Source: Pseudophaeobacter flagellatus (GTDB lineage: Bacteria; Pseudomonadota; Alphaproteobacteria; Rhodobacterales; Rhodobacteraceae). From it: a DNA stretch of 64,000 bases. The first letter of the stretch is position 1. Each line of letters opens with the position of its first letter. The stretch spans positions 496,001 to 560,000 of the forward strand of contig NZ_JAJQRG010000002.1 of assembly GCF_021228235.1 (NCBI RefSeq). Reading direction: 5' to 3'. The position numbers and the translations under genes are program-made. Positions 61,819-64,000 of this stretch are shown in pieces. A model generated the notes under the pieces. That model saw nothing but the letters and a program-made list of their open reading frames with translations. It had not been told where the DNA came from and searched no databases.

Positions 61819-64000
61819 CTAGTGCGCTTCGGCCCAATTCCTGCCCTGGCCGGCATCGACGCTCAGCTTGACGTCCAGATGCACGGCGGGGCTGGCGGCA
61901 CTCTCCATGACCTGGCGGGCGGTTTCTATGGTCTCTGTCACCGCCTCTTTGGGGACCTCAAACAGCAGTTCATCGTGGACCTGCAGCAGCATCCGCGCAG
62001 GCAGGTGGGCTATGGCCTGGGGCATTCGCACCATGGCGCGCCGGATCACGTCGGCGGCAGTGCCCTGAATTGGTGCGTTGATAGCGGCGCGTTTGGCAAA
62101 GCTGGCGCGCGGTCCCTTGGCGGTGATTTCGGGCGTATGGATCTTCCGGCCAAACAGCGTCTGCACGTAGCCGTGCTCTTTGGCAAACTCCACCGTCTGA
62201 TCCATATAGGCGCGAATGCCCGGAAAGCGTTCGAAGTAACGGTCGATAAAGCCCTGGGCCTCGGCGCGTGGAATGCGCAGATTGCGGGCCAGACCAAAGC
62301 CGGAGATGCCGTAGATGACGCCAAAGTTGATCGCCTTGGCCTGGCGGCGAATATCCGAAGTCATTTCTTCCATCGGCACGTTGAACATTTCTGACGCGGT
62401 CATGGCGTGGATGTCCTGCCCTTCGGCAAAGGCGGCCTTCAGCGCGTCGATCCCCGCGACATGCGCCAGGATGCGCAGCTCAATCTGGCTATAATCGAGG
62501 CTGAGCAGCAGATTGCCTTCATCGGCTACAAAGGCCTCGCGGATGCGGCGGCCTTCCTCAGAGCGCACGGGAATGTTTTGCAGGTTGGGGTCGGATGAGG
62601 CCATGCGCCCCGTATTCGCGCCGGTCTGGATGTACGAGGTATGCACCCGGCCAGTTTCGGGGTTGATATGGTCCTGCAGCGCATCCGTATAGGTGGATTT
62701 CAGCTTGCTCAGTTGGCGCCAGTCCAGCACCAGGCCCGGCAGTTTATGTTCGGTGGCCAGGTCTTCCAGGATATCTGCACCCGTGGCATAGGCGCCTGTC
62801 TTGCCTTTTTTGCCGCCTGGCAGCTCTAGCTTGTCAAACAGGATCTCGCCCAGCTGTTTGGGCGAGCCGACATTGAAGGGCTGCCCGGCGAGGGTGTGGA
62901 TTTCATCCTCAAGCCCGGCCATTTTCTGGGCAAAGGCATTGGACATGCGGCTGAGCGTGTCGCGGTCCACCTTGATGCCGTTGCGCTCCATCTCGGCCAG
63001 TACCGGCACCAGCGGGCGTTCCAGGGTTTCATAGACCGTGGTGACCTGCTGCTGGTGCAATTCGGGTTTGAAATGCTGCCACAGGCGCAGGGTGATATCG
63101 GCATCTTCGGCGGCATAGGGCACGGCATCGGCCAGCGGCACCCGGTCAAAGGTGATGGCGGATTTGCCCGTGCCCAGCAGCGGCTTGATTGGCAGGGGCG
63201 TGTGGTCGAGATAGCGTTCCGACAGGGTATCCATACCGTGGTTATGTTCACCCGCATGCAGCGCATAGGACATCAGCATGGTATCGTCGATCGGCGCCAC
63301 ATCAATGCCATAGCGGTGCAGGATCTTGGCGTCATATTTCATGTTCTGGCCGATCTTGAGCACCGCCGGATCCTCAAGCATCGGCTTCAGGATCGCCAGC
63401 GCATCTTCCAGCGGCATCTGCCCATCGGCGAGGCCTTCACCGCCAAAGAGATCATCGCCGCCCTGTTTATGGGTCAGCGGAATGTAGCAGGCTGCCCCCG
63501 GTTCAACGCAGAGCGACACGCCAACCAGATCTACCACCATGGCATCCAGCCCGGTGGTTTCGGTATCCACCGCCACATAGCCGCGCGTATAGATTTGATC
63601 GATCCAGCCCTGTAGGGCGGCGGCATCACCAACTGAGGTGTATTTTTCCGCGTCAAAGGGCACGGCGCTGGGGGGGGCGACAGGGGCGGCTTCGCTCACG
63701 GGTGCTTCGGGGATGCTGGGCACTTCGCGGCCCAGCTGTTCGGCCATACGCTTGGCCAGGGTGCGGAACTCCATTTCCGCAAGAAAGCCCAAAAGCACCT
63801 CGGCATCGGGTTCCAGTACCTCAAGATCTTCGAGGGCGAAATCCAGATCCATGTTGCAGTCCAGCTGCACCAGACGTTTGGACATTTCGATCTGGTCGCG
63901 CTTGTCGATCAGGGTCTGACGACGCTTGGGCTGTTTGATCTCTTCGGCGCGATCCAGCAGCTCTTCGAGAGAGCCAAATTCATTGATCAGCAAAGCGGCG
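61819..64000 (-). CDS. polA: DNA polymerase I, fragment lacking its N-terminus
   Basis: The gene runs off the right edge. The visible 727 residues hold the end of the 5'-3' nuclease linker, a 3'-5' exonuclease domain with metal residues in YVAVDTETTGLDAM, and the polymerase domain with TGRMASSDPNLQNIP, SLDYSQIELRILAH (motif A), RRQAKAINFGVIYGI (O helix) and LQVHDELLFEVP (motif C). Both exonuclease acids (D and E of DTE) are present, so proofreading is likely retained. The full protein should extend about 200 residues upstream of the window. The reading frame continues without a true start to the last base. Confidence 0.95.
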   Translation of the reverse strand, partial: AALLINEFGSLEELLDRAEEIKQPKRRQTLIDKRDQIEMSKRLVQLDCNMDLDFALEDLEVLEPDAEVLLGFLAEMEFRTLAKRMAEQLGREVPSIPEAPVSEAAPVAPPSAVPFDAEKYTSVGDAAALQGWIDQIYTRGYVAVDTETTGLDAMVVDLVGVSLCVEPGAACYIPLTHKQGGDDLFGGEGLADGQMPLEDALAILKPMLEDPAVLKIGQNMKYDAKILHRYGIDVAPIDDTMLMSYALHAGEHNHGMDTLSERYLDHTPLPIKPLLGTGKSAITFDRVPLADAVPYAAEDADITLRLWQHFKPELHQQQVTTVYETLERPLVPVLAEMERNGIKVDRDTLSRMSNAFAQKMAGLEDEIHTLAGQPFNVGSPKQLGEILFDKLELPGGKKGKTGAYATGADILEDLATEHKLPGLVLDWRQLSKLKSTYTDALQDHINPETGRVHTSYIQTGANTGRMASSDPNLQNIPVRSEEGRRIREAFVADEGNLLLSLDYSQIELRILAHVAGIDALKAAFAEGQDIHAMTASEMFNVPMEEMTSDIRRQAKAINFGVIYGISGFGLARNLRIPRAEAQGFIDRYFERFPGIRAYMDQTVEFAKEHGYVQTLFGRKIHTPEITAKGPRASFAKRAAINAPIQGTAADVIRRAMVRMPQAIAHLPARMLLQVHDELLFEVPKEAVTETIETARQVMESAASPAVHLDVKLSVDAGQGRNWAEAH

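Noticed and set aside
63993-64000. Apparent start codon of polA at the right edge
   Set aside because: The TTG is an internal codon; the frame continues to the last base and the protein lacks its 5'-nuclease domain only because the window ends.

Overview
The window reads as a chromosomal segment of an alphaproteobacterium of the Rhodobacteraceae (Roseobacter group, Phaeobacter/Ruegeria/Leisingera-like). The basis is high GC with strongly GC-ending codons, dense short-gap operons, TRAP and peptide ABC transporters, a single-chain gcvP after gcvT-gcvH, an alpha-type pncB and a type 1 IPP isomerase. The species assignment is inference. No rRNA, tRNA, insertion sequence, prophage or CRISPR array was recognised.

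Left part (1-9.2 kb): a minus-strand TRAP transporter (dctQ cut by the left edge, dctP) sits downstream of a fumarylacetoacetate-hydrolase-family enzyme and an XRE-cupin regulator. Together they look like a uptake-and-catabolism module for an organic acid. Divergent from it are gcvT-gcvH-gcvP (glycine cleavage) and a GATase1-AraC regulator. 9.2-18.6 kb: a Zn/Cd/Pb P-type ATPase and its MerR regulator behind a textbook 19-bp-spacer MerR promoter, then trhO, pncA, a hybrid histidine kinase and pncB (two NAD salvage genes flanking a kinase), and two small genes of unknown function.

18.6-31 kb: a seven-gene minus-strand operon for peptide-type ABC import (binding protein, cupin, two permeases, double ATPase, GNAT, aldehyde dehydrogenase), with stop/start overlaps in its distal part. 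Then come panB-panC, glpK with a hairpin directly on its start codon, a REP-like palindromic island, and a flavin monooxygenase. 31-42.7 kb: housekeeping genes including idi, cytochrome c, a P1-family peptidase, an SDR, arfB, a queuosine-precursor transporter preceded by a preQ1-I riboswitch-like element, an esterase-like phytase protein, mepA, an MFS transporter, yggT, recQ and yaaA.

42.7-64 kb: a second hybrid kinase, then a divergent pair alpha-2-macroglobulin (PAN domain plus intact CTEQ thioester) and pbpC with a GTGA overlap. Converging on this pair is a four-gene MoxR-DUF58-DUF4159-GATase/vWA-like operon. The window ends with a DUF1285 gene, hydroxypyruvate isomerase, a second palindromic island and a polA cut by the right edge. 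The most interesting items are the preQ1 element, the MerR promoter, the glpK start-site hairpin, the A2M/PbpC versus MoxR arrangement, and the dispersed palindromic repeats. No wholly new system was demonstrated.
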